DNA from: Pectobacterium carotovorum
GTDB lineage: Bacteria; Pseudomonadota; Gammaproteobacteria; Enterobacterales; Enterobacteriaceae
DNA length: 64,000 nucleotides
NCBI RefSeq assembly: GCF_900129615.1
Contig: NZ_FQWI01000002.1
Span: 372,001 to 436,000 of the forward strand
Direction of reading: 5' to 3'
Positions within the stretch are counted from its first letter, which is position 1, and the number at the start of each line of letters is the position of its first letter. Below the pieces are notes generated by a model. That model saw only the letters and a list, made by a program, of their open reading frames with translations. It had not been told where the DNA came from and did no database searches. Below, one piece after another: positions 49,263-60,881 of the stretch. The position numbers and the translations under genes were made by a program.

Positions 49263-50792
49263 ATGAACAAAGAGATTCTGGCTGTTGTTGAAGCAGTTTC
49301 CAATGAGAAAGCCCTTCCGCGCGAGAAGATTTTTGAAGCGCTGGAAACCGCACTGGCGACAGCGACCAAGAAAAAATATGAGCAGGAAATTGATGTCCGC
49401 GTCAGTATCGATCGCAAAACGGGCGATTTTGATACCTTCCGCCGTTGGTTAGTGGTGAATGAAGTCACTCAGCCAACCCGCGAAATTACGCTTGAAGCGG
49501 CGCAGTTTGAAGATCCTGCTCTTGATGTTGGCGGTTACGTTGAAGATCAAATCGAATCCGTAACTTTTGACCGCATTACGACGCAAACGGCAAAACAGGT
49601 TATCGTACAGAAAGTTCGTGAAGCAGAACGTGCGATGGTTGTTGATCAGTTCCGTGAGCAAGAAGGCGAGATTATCACCGGTGTCGTGAAGAAGGTGAAC
49701 CGTGATAATATTTCGCTTGAAGTCAGACCAATCGATGGCTCTAACACCAGTGCAGAAGCGGTAATTGGCCGTGAAGACATGCTGCCTCGTGAAAATTTCC
49801 GCCCTGGCGACCGTATTCGTGGCGTGCTGTACTCTGTTCGTCCTGAAGCTCGCGGTGCTCAACTGTTTGTCAGCCGTTCCCGCCCGGAAATGCTGGTTGA
49901 ACTCTTCCGCATTGAAGTGCCAGAAATCGGTGAAGAAGTTATCGAGATTAAGGCAGCGGCCCGCGATCCGGGTTCACGTGCAAAAATTGCAGTGAAGACG
50001 AACGACAAACGTATCGATCCTGTCGGTGCTTGTGTCGGTATGCGCGGTGCGCGTGTGCAGGCTGTTTCCAGCGAGCTGGGCGGCGAGCGTATTGATATCA
50101 TTCTGTGGGATGATAATCCTGCACAGTTTGTCATCAATGCCATGGCACCTGCCGATGTGGTATCGATCGTGGTTGATGAAGATACCTGCACGATGGATAT
50201 CGCTGTTGAGTCGAGCAATCTGGCTCAGGCGATTGGTCGAAACGGGCAGAACGTACGTTTGGCCTCCCAACTGTTGAAACAGCATCGTTCAGACGATCGT
50301 TGGGAACTGAACGTGATGACAGTGGAAGATCTTCAAGCCAAGCATCAGGCTGAAGCACATGCTGCAATCGACGTCTTTACCAAGCACCTTGATATTGATG
50401 AAGAGTTTGCCACCGTGCTGGTTGAAGAAGGTTTCTCCTCACTTGAAGAACTGGCTTACGTGCCAATCAAGGAACTGTTGGCCATCGAAGGCCTTGATGA
50501 AGAAACCGTTGAAGCATTGCGTGAGCGTGCGAAAGCCGCATTAACAACGTTGGCACTGGCGCATGAAGAAAGCCTGGGTGACGGTCAACCTGCTGAAGAC
50601 TTGCTTGGCTTGCCTGGGCTGTCGCGTGAGTTGGCATTCAAGCTTGCTGCGATCGGTGTTTGTACGCTGGAAGATCTTGCTGAACAGGGTGTTGACGACC
50701 TGACAGATATTGAAGAGCTCAATGATGAGCAAGCGGGCGAATTGATTATGGCCGCACGTAATATCTGTTGGTTTGGCGACGACAACGAATAA
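49263..50792 (+). CDS. nusA: Transcription termination/antitermination factor NusA
   Basis: 509 aa from the ATG at 49263. N-terminal polymerase-binding domain (1-130), S1 domain (about 135-205), two KH domains (about 205-350, with [14 protein letters not shown] and [14 protein letters not shown]) and two acidic C-terminal repeats. Compared with my memory of the 495-aa E. coli protein there are two small insertions: about 6 residues in the S1 domain ([17 protein letters not shown]) and about 7 after KH2 ([16 protein letters not shown]). The rest aligns without gaps. Second gene of the rimP-nusA-infB operon. Confidence 0.97.
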   Translation: MNKEILAVVEAVSNEKALPREKIFEALETALATATKKKYEQEIDVRVSIDRKTGDFDTFRRWLVVNEVTQPTREITLEAAQFEDPALDVGGYVEDQIESVTFDRITTQTAKQVIVQKVREAERAMVVDQFREQEGEIITGVVKKVNRDNISLEVRPIDGSNTSAEAVIGREDMLPRENFRPGDRIRGVLYSVRPEARGAQLFVSRSRPEMLVELFRIEVPEIGEEVIEIKAAARDPGSRAKIAVKTNDKRIDPVGACVGMRGARVQAVSSELGGERIDIILWDDNPAQFVINAMAPADVVSIVVDEDTCTMDIAVESSNLAQAIGRNGQNVRLASQLLKQHRSDDRWELNVMTVEDLQAKHQAEAHAAIDVFTKHLDIDEEFATVLVEEGFSSLEELAYVPIKELLAIEGLDEETVEALRERAKAALTTLALAHEESLGDGQPAEDLLGLPGLSRELAFKLAAIGVCTLEDLAEQGVDDLTDIEELNDEQAGELIMAARNICWFGDDNE

Positions 50793-50817
50793 CGAACTGT
50801 AGCAGGAAAGGAACAGC

Positions 50818-53517
50818 ATGACAGATGTAACCGTAAAATCGCTGGCAGCAGAGATTCAGACGCCGGTTGACCGCCTGATACAGCAGTTTGCTGATGCGGG
50901 AATGACCAAGTCTGCATCAGACTCTGTGACCCAGCATGAAAAAGAAACGTTATTGGCGCATTTGAACCGCGATCGCGGTAATGCACCGAGTAAATTGACG
51001 CTGCAACGCAAAACGCGCAGCACGTTAAATGTCCCTAGCACCGGCGGAAAAAGTAAGTCGGTGCAGATCGAAGTCCGCAAGACACGCACTTATGTAAAAC
51101 GCGATCCGATTGATGCCCAACAGGCTGAAGAGGAAGAGCAGGCACGGCGTGAAGCGGAAGAACAGGCACAACGTGCCGCTGAAGAGCAGGCTAAACGCGA
51201 GGCCGATCTGCGCGAAGCTGCTGAGAAAGCGAAGCGTGCTGCCGACGAGCAAGCCAAACGTGAGGCCGCTGAAAAAGCTAAGCGTGATGTAGCGGAAAAA
51301 GAAAAAGTGACGAACCAACAAAACGAAAATATGACCAAGCCGGCTCAGTCTGAGAAAGCGAAACGTGAAGCGGAAGCTGCCGAACTTAAGCGTAAAGCAG
51401 AAGAAACTGCACGCCTTAAGGTTGAAGAAGAAGCTCGTCGTATTGCTGAAGAAGCTCGCCGTATGGCTGAAGAAAATGCCGGGCGTTGGGAAGCGGAAAG
51501 CGCTAAACCTGAAGAATCTGCCGATTATCATGTGACGACTTCTCATCATGCCCGCGAAGCGGAAGATGAAAACGACCGTCAGGTTGAAGGTGAGCGCCGT
51601 ACCCGTACTCGCGCAGCCAAAGTCACCAAGCAGAAGAAAGGTAATCGCCAGTCTGAGTCCAAGGCTGACCGTGAAGAAGCGCGTGCTGTTACCCGTGGTG
51701 GCAAAGGTAAACGTAAGCCAAGTACACTGCAGCAGAGCTTCAATAAGCCCGCTCAGGCAGTGAACCGCGATGTGATCATCGGCGAAACGGTTACCGTTGC
51801 TGAACTGGCTAACAAAATGGCTGTTAAAGGCTCTCAGGTCATCAAAACGATGATGAAACTGGGTGCAATGGCAACCATCAACCAGGTCATCGACCAGGAA
51901 ACCGCACAGCTCGTAGCGGAAGAGATGGGCCATAAAGTCATCCTGCGTCGTGAGAACGAGCTGGAAGAAGCGGTAATGAGCGACCGTGATACGGGTGTTG
52001 CGGCGGAATCCCGCGCGCCAGTCGTGACCATCATGGGTCACGTTGACCACGGTAAAACCTCGCTGCTTGACTATATTCGTTCAACCAAGGTAGCAGCAGG
52101 TGAAGCGGGTGGTATTACCCAGCACATCGGTGCTTACCACGTTGAAACTGACAACGGTATGATCACGTTCCTGGATACACCGGGACACGCCGCGTTTACC
52201 GCAATGCGTGCTCGTGGTGCTCAGGCAACGGATATCGTGGTACTGGTTGTCGCAGCGGATGATGGCGTGATGCCTCAGACCATCGAAGCGATCCAGCACG
52301 CGAAAGCGGCTCAGGTTCCGGTTGTTGTTGCAGTAAACAAAATCGATAAGCCTGACTCTGATCCAGACCGTGTGAAAACTGAACTGTCTCAGTACGGCAT
52401 TATGCCGGAAGAGTGGGGCGGCGAATCTCAGTTTGTCCACGTATCTGCTAAAGCGGGTACCGGTATCGACGAACTGCTGGATGCGATTCTGTTGCAGGCC
52501 GAAGTTCTGGAACTGAAAGCGGTCCGTAGCGGCATGGCGAACGGTGTCGTGATCGAATCCTTCCTGGATAAAGGTCGTGGCCCAGTTGCAACCGTACTGG
52601 TTCGTGAAGGTACGCTGAATAAAGGCGATATCGTTCTGTGCGGCTTCGAATATGGCCGTGTTCGTGCGATGCGTGATGAATTAGGTCGTGAAATTACGTC
52701 TGCGGGTCCTTCTATTCCTGTAGAAATTCTCGGTATGTCCGGTGTGCCTGCTGCAGGTGACGAAGCGACGGTTGTTCGTGACGAGAAGAAAGCACGTGAA
52801 GTAGCCTTGTATCGTCAGGGTAAATTCCGTGAAGTTAAGCTGGCTCGTCAGCAGAAATCTAAACTGGAAAACATGTTTGCCAACATGACAGAAGGTGAAG
52901 TTTCTGAGCTGAACATCGTTCTGAAATCTGACGTTCAGGGTTCTTGTGAAGCGATTTCCGATTCACTGCAGAAACTGTCTACTGACGAAGTGAAAGTGAA
53001 GATCGTCGGTTCCGGTGTGGGCGGTATCACAGAAACGGATGCTACGCTGGCAGCGGCATCGAATGCGATTATCCTTGGCTTTAACGTTCGTGCAGATGCA
53101 TCAGCTCGCCGCGTAGTTGAAGCGGAAAGTCTGGATCTGCGTTATTACTCCGTCATCTATGATTTGATCGACGAAGTGAAACAGGCGATGAGCGGTATGC
53201 TGGCGCCGGAATATAAGCAAGAGATCATCGGTCTGGCCGAAGTGCGTGATGTCTTTAAATCACCGAAATTTGGCGCTATCGCCGGTTGTATGGTGACGGA
53301 AGGTATCGTTAAGCGTCACAACAAGATCCGTGTACTGCGTGACAACGTGGTGATCTATGAAGGCGAGCTGGAATCTCTGCGCCGCTTCAAAGATGACGTT
53401 AACGAAGTCCGTAACGGCATGGAATGTGGTATCGGCGTGAAGAACTACAACGACGTTCGCCCTGGCGATATGATCGAAGTCTTTGAAACGATTGAGATCA
53501 AACGTACGATCGCGTAA
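50818..53517 (+). CDS. infB: Translation initiation factor IF-2
   Basis: 899 aa. N-terminal IF2N helix bundle, then a long charged Ala/Glu/Lys/Arg-rich coiled region (about 95-230), then a second IF2N-like segment ([20 protein letters not shown]), the GTPase domain with GHVDHGKTS (about 408), DTPGH and NKID, and beta-barrel domains that bind fMet-tRNA. An in-frame GTG at 51307 (codon 164, in [15 protein letters not shown]) matches the internal start that yields the shorter IF2-2 form in E. coli. The operon starts at metY. Confidence 0.98.
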   Translation: MTDVTVKSLAAEIQTPVDRLIQQFADAGMTKSASDSVTQHEKETLLAHLNRDRGNAPSKLTLQRKTRSTLNVPSTGGKSKSVQIEVRKTRTYVKRDPIDAQQAEEEEQARREAEEQAQRAAEEQAKREADLREAAEKAKRAADEQAKREAAEKAKRDVAEKEKVTNQQNENMTKPAQSEKAKREAEAAELKRKAEETARLKVEEEARRIAEEARRMAEENAGRWEAESAKPEESADYHVTTSHHAREAEDENDRQVEGERRTRTRAAKVTKQKKGNRQSESKADREEARAVTRGGKGKRKPSTLQQSFNKPAQAVNRDVIIGETVTVAELANKMAVKGSQVIKTMMKLGAMATINQVIDQETAQLVAEEMGHKVILRRENELEEAVMSDRDTGVAAESRAPVVTIMGHVDHGKTSLLDYIRSTKVAAGEAGGITQHIGAYHVETDNGMITFLDTPGHAAFTAMRARGAQATDIVVLVVAADDGVMPQTIEAIQHAKAAQVPVVVAVNKIDKPDSDPDRVKTELSQYGIMPEEWGGESQFVHVSAKAGTGIDELLDAILLQAEVLELKAVRSGMANGVVIESFLDKGRGPVATVLVREGTLNKGDIVLCGFEYGRVRAMRDELGREITSAGPSIPVEILGMSGVPAAGDEATVVRDEKKAREVALYRQGKFREVKLARQQKSKLENMFANMTEGEVSELNIVLKSDVQGSCEAISDSLQKLSTDEVKVKIVGSGVGGITETDATLAAASNAIILGFNVRADASARRVVEAESLDLRYYSVIYDLIDEVKQAMSGMLAPEYKQEIIGLAEVRDVFKSPKFGAIAGCMVTEGIVKRHNKIRVLRDNVVIYEGELESLRRFKDDVNEVRNGMECGIGVKNYNDVRPGDMIEVFETIEIKRTIA

Positions 53518-53550
53518 TCCGTTTTCGGCGACGACGTAAGTGATTCGTAA

Positions 53551-53576
53551 GGGGGGCCTAGTGCCCCCCGATTTTT
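53551..53576 (+). terminator. Hairpin between infB and rbfA
   Basis: GGGGGGC-CTAGT-GCCCCCC, a G/C-only 7-bp stem, followed by GATTTTT. It probably acts as a partial terminator or as an RNA stabiliser inside the operon. Confidence 0.6.
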
Positions 53577-53591
53577 ACTGGAGAATTTATC

Positions 53592-53990
53592 ATGGCAAAA
53601 GAATTCAGCCGCACCCAGCGCGTTGCGCAGGAAATGCAAAAAGAAATCGCCATTATCATTCAGCGTGAAGTGAAAGATCCGCGTATCGGCATGGCGACCG
53701 TATCCGGTGTGGAAGTGTCTCGCGATCTGGCGTATGCCAAGGTTTTTGTGACCTTCCTGAATGATAACGAACCAGAGCAAGTTCAGACGGCAATCAAAGC
53801 ACTGCAGGATGCGTCTGGTTTTATCCGTACCCTGGTTGGCAAAGCAATGCGCCTGCGTGTTGTCCCGGCACTGACATTCTCCTACGACAACTCATTGGTT
53901 GAAGGGATGAGAATGTCCAATCTGGTGACCAATGTGATCAAAAACGATACGGAACGTCGTTCTGTTACGGGCGAAGATCAGGAGGATTAA
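53592..53990 (+). CDS. rbfA: Ribosome-binding factor A
   Basis: 132 aa, KH-fold protein for 16S 5'-end maturation and cold adaptation. [40 protein letters not shown] and the AxG-type KH motif region are conserved. GGAG lies 9 bases before the ATG. The stop overlaps the truB start by one base (TAATG), so they are translationally coupled. Confidence 0.97.
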   Translation: MAKEFSRTQRVAQEMQKEIAIIIQREVKDPRIGMATVSGVEVSRDLAYAKVFVTFLNDNEPEQVQTAIKALQDASGFIRTLVGKAMRLRVVPALTFSYDNSLVEGMRMSNLVTNVIKNDTERRSVTGEDQED

Positions 53991-54934
53991 TGAGTCGTCC
54001 TCGTCGCCGTGGCCGTGATATACACGGCGTATTGCTATTAGATAAGCCGCAGGGCGTGTCGTCTAATGATGTTTTGCAGAAGGTAAAACGGATTTTTAAC
54101 GCCAACAGAGCGGGCCATACAGGGGCGTTGGATCCATTAGCCACCGGCATGTTGCCGATTTGCCTTGGGGAAGCGACGAAATTTTCCCAGTATTTGCTCG
54201 ATTCTGATAAACGCTACCGTGTTATTGCTCGCCTTGGGCAACGGACTGACACCTCTGATGCCGATGGCAACGTGATTGAAGAGCGTGCGATTGGTTTTTC
54301 TGCTGCCGATCTGGAACAGGCGCTGGAAGGTTTTCGTGGTACCACGCAGCAAGTGCCATCCATGTACTCGGCGCTGAAGTATCAGGGGCGTAAGCTGTAT
54401 GAGTATGCGCGTCAGGGGCTGACGGTTCCACGTGAAGCGCGTGAAATCACCGTGTACGAACTGCAGTTTATTCGCTGGGAAGGGGATGAGCTGGAGCTGG
54501 AGATTCACTGTTCGAAAGGCACGTACATCCGAACCATTATTGACGATCTGGGTGAAAAGCTGGGCTGTGGCGCGCATGTGATTTACCTGCGTCGTTTACA
54601 GGTGGCCACCTATCCTACAGAAAGAATGGTGACGCTGGAGCAGCTAGCGGCTTTGGCCGAGCAGGCTCAAACACAAGAGCTCCCACTTTCGCAGAGCCTC
54701 GATCCGCTGCTCATGCCGATGGAAAGCCCAGTTATTGATTTTCCTGAGGTGAATTTGACGCCGGTTGTCGCGGGTTATTTGAAGCTGGGGCAAGCGGTTC
54801 AGGCAGCGAATGCGCCCTCGAACGGCATGGTGAGAATCACCGAAGGTGACGAACACAAATTTATCGGAATGGGCGAAATCGACAGCGATGGCCGCGTTGC
54901 GCCACGTCGTCTGGTTGTTGAGTTTCCGGTGTAA
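53990..54934 (+). CDS. truB: tRNA pseudouridine-55 synthase
   Basis: 314 aa. It makes pseudouridine 55 in the T-loop of all tRNAs. Catalytic Asp48 lies in [33 protein letters not shown] and [18 protein letters not shown] are further core motifs, and the C-terminal PUA-like domain begins near 250. The ATG overlaps the rbfA stop; GGAGG lies upstream inside rbfA. Confidence 0.97.
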   Translation: MSRPRRRGRDIHGVLLLDKPQGVSSNDVLQKVKRIFNANRAGHTGALDPLATGMLPICLGEATKFSQYLLDSDKRYRVIARLGQRTDTSDADGNVIEERAIGFSAADLEQALEGFRGTTQQVPSMYSALKYQGRKLYEYARQGLTVPREAREITVYELQFIRWEGDELELEIHCSKGTYIRTIIDDLGEKLGCGAHVIYLRRLQVATYPTERMVTLEQLAALAEQAQTQELPLSQSLDPLLMPMESPVIDFPEVNLTPVVAGYLKLGQAVQAANAPSNGMVRITEGDEHKFIGMGEIDSDGRVAPRRLVVEFPV

Positions 54935-54951
54935 ACCCGCCTGTTGCTGCC

Positions 54952-54980
54952 TTGCTATCGCAGAACGCTGAGGGTAGAAT
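54952..54980 (+). promoter_or_regulatory. rpsO promoter
   Basis: TTGCTA (54952-54957), a 17-bp spacer and TAGAAT (54975-54980), about 70 bases upstream of rpsO with a GC-rich start region (AGCGCGGC), as for the E. coli rpsO promoter. Confidence 0.8.
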
Positions 54981-55056
54981 AGCGCGGCTTGACTATTGGG
55001 TGGCTGAATTAGAGATCGGCGCCTGTTTTTTTATCTATAATGTTTGGAGTATTACA

Positions 55057-55326
55057 ATGTCTCTAAGTGTTGAAGCTAAAGCTAAAATCGTAGCAGACTT
55101 CGGTCGTGGCACTAACGATAGTGGTTCTACTGAAGTTCAGGTTGCTTTGCTGACTGCGCAGATCAACCATCTGCAAGGCCACTTTTCTGAGCACAAAAAA
55201 GATCACCACAGCCGTCGTGGTCTGCTGCGTATGGTTTCTCAGCGTCGTAAGCTGCTGGACTACCTGAAGCGTAAAGATGTAGCACGTTACACCAGTCTGA
55301 TCGAGCGTCTGGGTCTGCGTCGCTAA
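55057..55326 (+). CDS. rpsO: 30S ribosomal protein S15
   Basis: 89 aa from the ATG at 55057, with TTGGAG 8 bases upstream; longer frames run into the promoter. [17 protein letters not shown] and [20 protein letters not shown] are the S15 signatures. It binds the 16S central domain and, in E. coli, represses its own mRNA through a leader pseudoknot. A strong terminator follows before pnp. Confidence 0.97.
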   Translation: MSLSVEAKAKIVADFGRGTNDSGSTEVQVALLTAQINHLQGHFSEHKKDHHSRRGLLRMVSQRRKLLDYLKRKDVARYTSLIERLGLRR

Positions 55327-55346
55327 GTCTTCTGAGTTTCAGTGGG

Positions 55347-55374
55347 AAGGGGCCTCTTTTGGCCCCTTTCTTCT
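55347..55374 (+). terminator. Terminator after rpsO
   Basis: AAGGGGCC-TCTTTT-GGCCCCTT followed by TCTTCT. Confidence 0.85.
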
Positions 55375-55438
55375 AGGAAGCGTTAGCAAAACAGAGTAGT
55401 GTATTGTTGTTAATATGATCTTTCATTACAGAGGTTCG

Positions 55439-55495
55439 CGCGGCTAATGAGAGGCTTTATCTGCATAAGCAAGATAAGGGTTGTCATTAGTCGTG
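55439..55495 (+). promoter_or_regulatory. pnp leader hairpin (RNase III/PNPase autocontrol)
   Basis: In the pnp leader CGGCTAATGA (55441-55450) pairs with TCATTAGTCG (55484-55493) with one G-U, extended inward by a CTTTATCT/AGATAAGG stem. A long leader duplex at this place is cut by RNase III in E. coli and lets PNPase repress its own translation. I infer the same here. Confidence 0.75.
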
Positions 55496-55575
55496 AGGAT
55501 GTAGTGTAAAGGTCGGGAGTTCACTGGCGCGTTTATCTTGAATACGTGTAGCGCGCCCCAGCTAAGGATATTATT

Positions 55576-57696
55576 TTGCTGAATCCGATCGTCCGTAAGT
55601 TCCAATATGGTCAGCATACCGTCACGTTAGAGACCGGTATGATGGCACGCCAGGCTACCGCCGCTGTGATGGTAAGCATGGATGACACCGCGGTATTCGT
55701 TACCGTTGTAGGCGCTAAAAGTGCTAAACCTGGTCAAAGTTTCTTCCCATTAACGGTTAACTATCAGGAGCGTACTTACGCTGCTGGACGTTTCCCTGGT
55801 GGTTTCTTCCGCCGTGAAGGCCGTCCAAGCGAAGGTGAAACGCTGACCTCTCGTCTGATTGACCGCCCGATCCGCCCTCTGTTCCCAGAAGGTTTCCTGA
55901 ATGAAGTTCAGGTGATTGCGACCGTCGTTTCTGTTAACCCACAGGTTAGCCCTGACATCGTTGCCATGATCGGTGCCTCTGCGGCGCTGAGCCTGTCTGG
56001 TATTCCGTTCAACGGTCCTATCGGTGTTGCACGCGTCGGTTACCTGAACGATCAGTATGTCCTGAACCCAACGATGGATGAGCTGAAAGAAAGCCGTCTG
56101 GATCTGGTGGTTGCAGGTACAGAAGGCGCGGTTCTGATGGTGGAATCCGAAGCTGAGCTGCTGAGCGAAGATCAGATGCTGGGTGCTGTGGTGTTTGGTC
56201 ACGAGCAACAGCAGATCGTTATCCAGAACATCAACGCTCTGGTTGCTGAAGCTGGCAAACCGAAGTGGGACTGGCATGCGCCAGAAGTTAACGTTTCTTT
56301 AGAGCAGCGTGTACAGGCTTTGTCTGAAGCACGTCTGGGTGACGCTTACCGCATCACTGAAAAACAAGAGCGTTATGCACAAGTTGACGTCATCAAAGCT
56401 GATGTTGTTGCCGCTCTGCAAGCTGAAGACGAAACGCTGAATGCGGGCGATATCCAGGAAATTCTGGGTAACGTTGAGAAAAATGTCGTACGTAGCCGCG
56501 TGCTGGCTGGCGAACCGCGTATCGATGGCCGTGAAAAAGACATGATTCGTGGTTTGGATGTGCGTACTGGCGTACTGCCGCGTACCCACGGTTCTGCGCT
56601 GTTCACCCGTGGTGAAACGCAGGCGTTGGTAACGGCAACGTTGGGGACTGAGCGTGATGCGCAGAATATCGACGAACTGACCGGTGAACGTACCGATCGC
56701 TTCCTGCTGCACTACAACTTCCCTCCGTACTCTGTTGGTGAAACCGGTATGGTCGGTTCACCTAAGCGTCGTGAAATCGGTCACGGTCGTCTGGCTAAGC
56801 GTGGCGTGTTGGCCGTTATGCCGAAGGCGAACGAATTCCCGTACACCGTGCGTGTGGTGTCTGAAATCACTGAATCCAACGGTTCTTCTTCCATGGCGTC
56901 TGTCTGCGGTGCTTCTCTGGCACTGATGGATGCAGGCGTGCCAATCAAATCAGCCGTTGCGGGTATCGCGATGGGTCTGGTGAAAGAAGGCGACAACTTT
57001 GTTGTTCTGTCCGACATTCTGGGTGACGAAGACCACCTGGGCGATATGGACTTTAAAGTTGCCGGTAGCCGTGAAGGTATCACCGCGCTGCAGATGGATA
57101 TCAAGATCGAAGGGATTACCCGTGAGATCATGCAGGTTGCTTTGAATCAGGCCAAAGGTGCACGTTTGCACATTCTGGGCGTGATGGAGCAGGCGATCAG
57201 CACGCCACGTGGCGATATCTCTGAATTCGCACCACGTATTCACACCATCAAAATCAGTACCGATAAGATCAAAGATGTCATCGGTAAAGGTGGTTCTGTG
57301 ATTCGTGCGCTGACGGAAGAAACAGGCACGACGATTGAAATCGAAGACGATGGTACTGTGAAGATCGCTTCAACCGACGGCGAAAAAGCGAAACACGCGA
57401 TTCGTCGTATTGAAGAGATCACTGCCGAAATCGAAGTCGGCCGCGTGTATCAGGGTAAAGTTACCCGCATCGTTGATTTTGGTGCTTTCGTCGCTATCGG
57501 CGGCGGCAAAGAAGGCCTGGTGCATATTTCTCAGATCGCCGACAAGCGCGTAGAGAAAGTGACTGACTACCTGCAAATGGGTCAGGAAGTGCCGGTCAAG
57601 GTTCTGGAAGTTGATCGTCAGGGCCGCGTGCGCTTAAGCATCAAAGAAGCAACTGCGCAAACTCAGGAAGCGGCAGCCCCGTCTTCTGAGGAATAA
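55576..57696 (+). CDS. pnp: Polynucleotide phosphorylase
   Basis: 706 aa from a TTG start ([15 protein letters not shown] as in E. coli, also TTG there). Two RNase PH domains (about 1-230 and 320-545), an alpha-helical linker between, KH domain ([17 protein letters not shown], about 558-574) and S1 domain (about 622-690). A 3'-5' phosphorolytic exoribonuclease and degradosome subunit. The C-terminal tail is five or so residues shorter than in E. coli. The leader hairpin upstream points to autocontrol. Confidence 0.98.
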   Translation: MLNPIVRKFQYGQHTVTLETGMMARQATAAVMVSMDDTAVFVTVVGAKSAKPGQSFFPLTVNYQERTYAAGRFPGGFFRREGRPSEGETLTSRLIDRPIRPLFPEGFLNEVQVIATVVSVNPQVSPDIVAMIGASAALSLSGIPFNGPIGVARVGYLNDQYVLNPTMDELKESRLDLVVAGTEGAVLMVESEAELLSEDQMLGAVVFGHEQQQIVIQNINALVAEAGKPKWDWHAPEVNVSLEQRVQALSEARLGDAYRITEKQERYAQVDVIKADVVAALQAEDETLNAGDIQEILGNVEKNVVRSRVLAGEPRIDGREKDMIRGLDVRTGVLPRTHGSALFTRGETQALVTATLGTERDAQNIDELTGERTDRFLLHYNFPPYSVGETGMVGSPKRREIGHGRLAKRGVLAVMPKANEFPYTVRVVSEITESNGSSSMASVCGASLALMDAGVPIKSAVAGIAMGLVKEGDNFVVLSDILGDEDHLGDMDFKVAGSREGITALQMDIKIEGITREIMQVALNQAKGARLHILGVMEQAISTPRGDISEFAPRIHTIKISTDKIKDVIGKGGSVIRALTEETGTTIEIEDDGTVKIASTDGEKAKHAIRRIEEITAEIEVGRVYQGKVTRIVDFGAFVAIGGGKEGLVHISQIADKRVEKVTDYLQMGQEVPVKVLEVDRQGRVRLSIKEATAQTQEAAAPSSEE

Positions 57697-57720
57697 CGAC
57701 TGTTAGATAACGGTCTTATG

Positions 57721-57750
57721 GCACCTTGCCTGATTATCATGGCAAGGTGC
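57721..57750 (+). other. Hairpin between pnp and nlpI
   Basis: GCACCTTGCC and GGCAAGGTGC form a 10-bp perfect stem with a 10-nt loop. No T-run follows, so it may stabilise the pnp 3' end or partly separate pnp from nlpI rather than fully terminate. Confidence 0.55.
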
Positions 57751-57836
57751 TGCGTGTATCGTAAGGGAATGGATGTCCTTGCGTTGAGCGGTCCGGGACA
57801 GGATGTTCATCCAATGTTTGTCTTCGGGAGTGGGAA

Positions 57837-58721
57837 ATGAAGCCTTTCTTGCGCTGGTGTTATGTTGCAACAGCACTCATGCTGGCAGGATGCAGCAACA
57901 CGGATTGGCGTAAAGACGCAGTATTGGCGATTCCGTTACAGCCTACTTTACAGCAGGAAGTGATTCTGGCACGCATGGAACAAATCCTTGCAAGCCGGGC
58001 ATTAACCGATGATGAGCGAGCACAGCTATTATATGAGCGCGGAGTGCTGTATGATAGTCTCGGGTTACGGGCATTGGCGCGGAATGATTTTTCACAAGCG
58101 CTGACTATCCGCCCTGATATTCCAGAAGTTTTTAACTATTTGGGTATCTATTTAACGCAGGCAGGCAATTTTGATGCTGCCTATGAAGCGTTTGATTCTG
58201 TACTAGAGCTTGATCCAACTTACAATTATGCGCGTTTAAACCGGGGCATCGCTTTGTATTATGGCGGTCGCTATCTGTTAGCGCAGGATGATCTGCTGGC
58301 GTTTTATCGAGACGATCCGAATGATCCTTTCCGTTCGTTGTGGCTGTATCTTGTGGAGCGAGAAATCAATCCAGAGACGGCCAAAATTGCGTTGAAGAAA
58401 CGCTATGACGACGCCAAGAAAGGGCCTTGGGGATGGAATATTGTCGAATTCTATCTGGGCAGTATCAGTGAAAAAACACTGATGCAGCGTTTACAGGTAG
58501 AAGCTACGGATAACACTTCGCTCGCTGAGCATCTCAGTGAAACTGACTTCTATTTAGGTAAGCACTACCTAAGTCTGGGGGACAAGAACACCGCTTTGGC
58601 GCTGTTCAAGCTGACGGTTGCCAACAACGTTCATAACTTTGTTGAGCACCGCTATGCATTGTTGGAATTGGCGCTATTAGGCCAAGAGCAAGACGACCTA
58701 TCAGGATCGGACCAGCAATAG
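57837..58721 (+). CDS. nlpI: Lipoprotein NlpI
   Basis: 294 aa, the E. coli length. Lipoprotein signal peptide with lipobox LAGC (Cys19), likely sorted to the outer membrane (next residue Ser). TPR-like helices follow ([47 protein letters not shown], each cut here to recognisable halves). It is the adaptor that directs the protease Prc to peptidoglycan hydrolase MepS. Between pnp and deaD as in E. coli. Confidence 0.96.
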   Translation: MKPFLRWCYVATALMLAGCSNTDWRKDAVLAIPLQPTLQQEVILARMEQILASRALTDDERAQLLYERGVLYDSLGLRALARNDFSQALTIRPDIPEVFNYLGIYLTQAGNFDAAYEAFDSVLELDPTYNYARLNRGIALYYGGRYLLAQDDLLAFYRDDPNDPFRSLWLYLVEREINPETAKIALKKRYDDAKKGPWGWNIVEFYLGSISEKTLMQRLQVEATDNTSLAEHLSETDFYLGKHYLSLGDKNTALALFKLTVANNVHNFVEHRYALLELALLGQEQDDLSGSDQQ

Positions 58722-58758
58722 CTGACGAACACTTAATCAGCCTGAAAAACTTCGGTTA

Positions 58759-58784
58759 TCACCTTCACGGGTGAGGGCTTTTTT
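58759..58784 (+). terminator. Probable terminator after nlpI
   Basis: TCACC-TTCAC-GGTGA, then GGGC and six Ts. The stem is short, but the T-run is good. Confidence 0.6.
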
Positions 58785-58895
58785 GTTCGCTTTTTAATCC
58801 AATTTGAGCCGGTTCACACTTTTCAATGAAAATGACTGAAAATTTTCACGACGAGTTATGTAGACTGGCCGCCATGTTTAATGAGGCACGTGTAC

Positions 58896-60794
58896 ATGAC
58901 TGATTTAGTAACTTCTTTTGCCGATTTGGGGCTGAACACCTCTATCCTTAATGCCCTGACTGATTTGGGCTATGAAAAACCGTCTCCGATTCAGGCGGAA
59001 TGTATTCCCCACCTGCTGAACGGTCGCGATGTGCTGGGTATGGCACAGACCGGTAGCGGTAAAACAGCAGCGTTCTCTCTGCCATTACTGAACAATCTGA
59101 AACCTGAACTTAAAGCACCACAGATTCTGGTGCTGGCACCGACCCGCGAACTGGCGGTGCAGGTAGCAGAGGCCTGCAATGATTTCTCCAAACATATGCA
59201 CGGCGTGAATGTCGTTGCACTGTACGGCGGCCAGCGTTATGACGTGCAACTGCGCGCTTTGCGTGGCGGAGCACAGATCGTTGTGGGTACGCCGGGCCGT
59301 CTGCTGGATCACCTGAAACGCGGTACGTTGGATCTGTCCAACCTGAGTGGTCTGGTGCTGGACGAAGCTGATGAAATGCTGCGTATGGGCTTCATTGAAG
59401 ATGTTGAAAACATCATGGCTCAGATCCCTGCTCAACATCAGACTGCGCTGTTCTCTGCGACCATGCCGGAAGCGATTCGCCGCATTACGCGCCGTTTCAT
59501 GAAAGATCCGCAAGAAGTTCGCATTCAATCAAGCATTACTACGCGTCCAGACATCAGCCAGAGCTACTGGACGGTGCAGGGCATGCGTAAAAATGAAGCG
59601 CTGGTACGTTTCCTGGAAGCGGAAGATTTTGATGCGGCGATTATTTTCGTTCGTACCAAGAATGCGACGCTGGAAGTGGCCGAAGCTCTGGAGCGTAGCG
59701 GTTACAACAGCGCCGCGCTGAACGGTGATATGAATCAGGCGCTGCGTGAGCAAACGCTGGAGCGTCTGAAAGATGGCCGTCTTGATATCCTGATCGCAAC
59801 CGACGTTGCGGCGCGTGGTCTGGACGTTGAGCGTATCAGCCTGGTAGTGAACTACGATATCCCGATGGATTCCGAGTCTTACGTTCACCGTATTGGCCGT
59901 ACTGGCCGTGCAGGTCGTGCGGGCCGTGCTCTGCTGTTCGTCGAAAACCGTGAACGTCGCCTGCTGCGCAACGTTGAGCGCACAATGAAGCTGACAATTC
60001 CAGAAGTGGAATTGCCAAATGCAGAATTGCTGGGTCAACGTCGTCTGGCTAAGTTTGCCGCTAAAGTACAGCAACAGCTGGAAAGCAGCGATCTGGATAT
60101 GTACCGTGCGCTGCTGACAAAACTGCAGCCGCAGGAAGAGCTGGATGTTGAAACGCTGGCTGCTGCGCTGCTGAAAATGGCGCAGGGCGAACGTCCTCTG
60201 ATTCTGCCACCCGATCCGGTATTCCGTCCTCGTCGTGAATTCCGCGATCGTGATGAGTCTCGCAGTGATTCACGTGGCGATCGTCGTCGTGAGCCTCGCG
60301 ATTCCCGTGAACCTCGTGATGGCGATCGTCCGCAGCGTCGCGAACGTCGTGATGCTGGTGAGATGGAACTGTATCGTATTGAAGTGGGTCGTGATGACGG
60401 CGTTGAAGTGCGTCACATTGTTGGCGCCATCGCCAACGAAGGTGATATCAGCAGCCGTTATATCGGTAACATCAAGCTGTTCGCGTCTCACTCGACGATT
60501 GAATTGCCGAAAGGTATGCCGGGCGACCTGTTATCACATTTCACTCGTACGCGTATTCTGAACAAACCAATGAATATGCAGTTGATGGGTGATGCAGTTG
60601 CACAGCCAGAACGTCGTGGCGGTGGTCGTCCTGGTGGCGAACGTCGTGATGGCGCTGCGCCACGTCGCTCTTTCGGCGGTGGTGAACGCCGTGAAGGTAA
60701 CGGTAACGGCGGTGAGCGTCGCGAACGTTCTTTCAACCGTGATAACCGTGACGGTGCTTCACGTGCTCCACGTCGTCGTCCTGCTGACGCGTAA
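58896..60794 (+). CDS. deaD: Cold-shock DEAD-box RNA helicase
   Basis: 632 aa from the ATG at 58896, with GAGG 8 bases upstream; a start five codons earlier is possible. Q motif and motif I AQTGSGKT, motif II DEAD (VLDEADEML), SAT, and [11 protein letters not shown] in the second RecA domain. After it come a dimerisation/RNA-binding domain ([20 protein letters not shown]) and an Arg/Gly-rich tail with repeated GGERR units. It unwinds RNA in 50S assembly and mRNA decay at low temperature. Confidence 0.97.
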   Translation: MTDLVTSFADLGLNTSILNALTDLGYEKPSPIQAECIPHLLNGRDVLGMAQTGSGKTAAFSLPLLNNLKPELKAPQILVLAPTRELAVQVAEACNDFSKHMHGVNVVALYGGQRYDVQLRALRGGAQIVVGTPGRLLDHLKRGTLDLSNLSGLVLDEADEMLRMGFIEDVENIMAQIPAQHQTALFSATMPEAIRRITRRFMKDPQEVRIQSSITTRPDISQSYWTVQGMRKNEALVRFLEAEDFDAAIIFVRTKNATLEVAEALERSGYNSAALNGDMNQALREQTLERLKDGRLDILIATDVAARGLDVERISLVVNYDIPMDSESYVHRIGRTGRAGRAGRALLFVENRERRLLRNVERTMKLTIPEVELPNAELLGQRRLAKFAAKVQQQLESSDLDMYRALLTKLQPQEELDVETLAAALLKMAQGERPLILPPDPVFRPRREFRDRDESRSDSRGDRRREPRDSREPRDGDRPQRRERRDAGEMELYRIEVGRDDGVEVRHIVGAIANEGDISSRYIGNIKLFASHSTIELPKGMPGDLLSHFTRTRILNKPMNMQLMGDAVAQPERRGGGRPGGERRDGAAPRRSFGGGERREGNGNGGERRERSFNRDNRDGASRAPRRRPADA

Positions 60795-60825
60795 GCTACG
60801 ATTTTTTTAAAATCTACTGCAATAC

Positions 60826-60854
60826 AAAACGACCCTGAACGGGTCGTTTTTTTT
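60826..60854 (+). terminator. Terminator of deaD
   Basis: AAAACGACCC-TGAAC-GGGTCGTTTT, then TTTT. The A-run side can also serve the convergent yhbW. Confidence 0.92.
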
Positions 60855-60881
60855 GGTCAGAACAAACTCACTCGTTCGATA

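Noticed and set aside
51025-52050. A 341-codon open frame antisense to infB
   Set aside because: Phe/Leu-rich mirror of the charged IF2 linker, with no motif. A shadow of infB.
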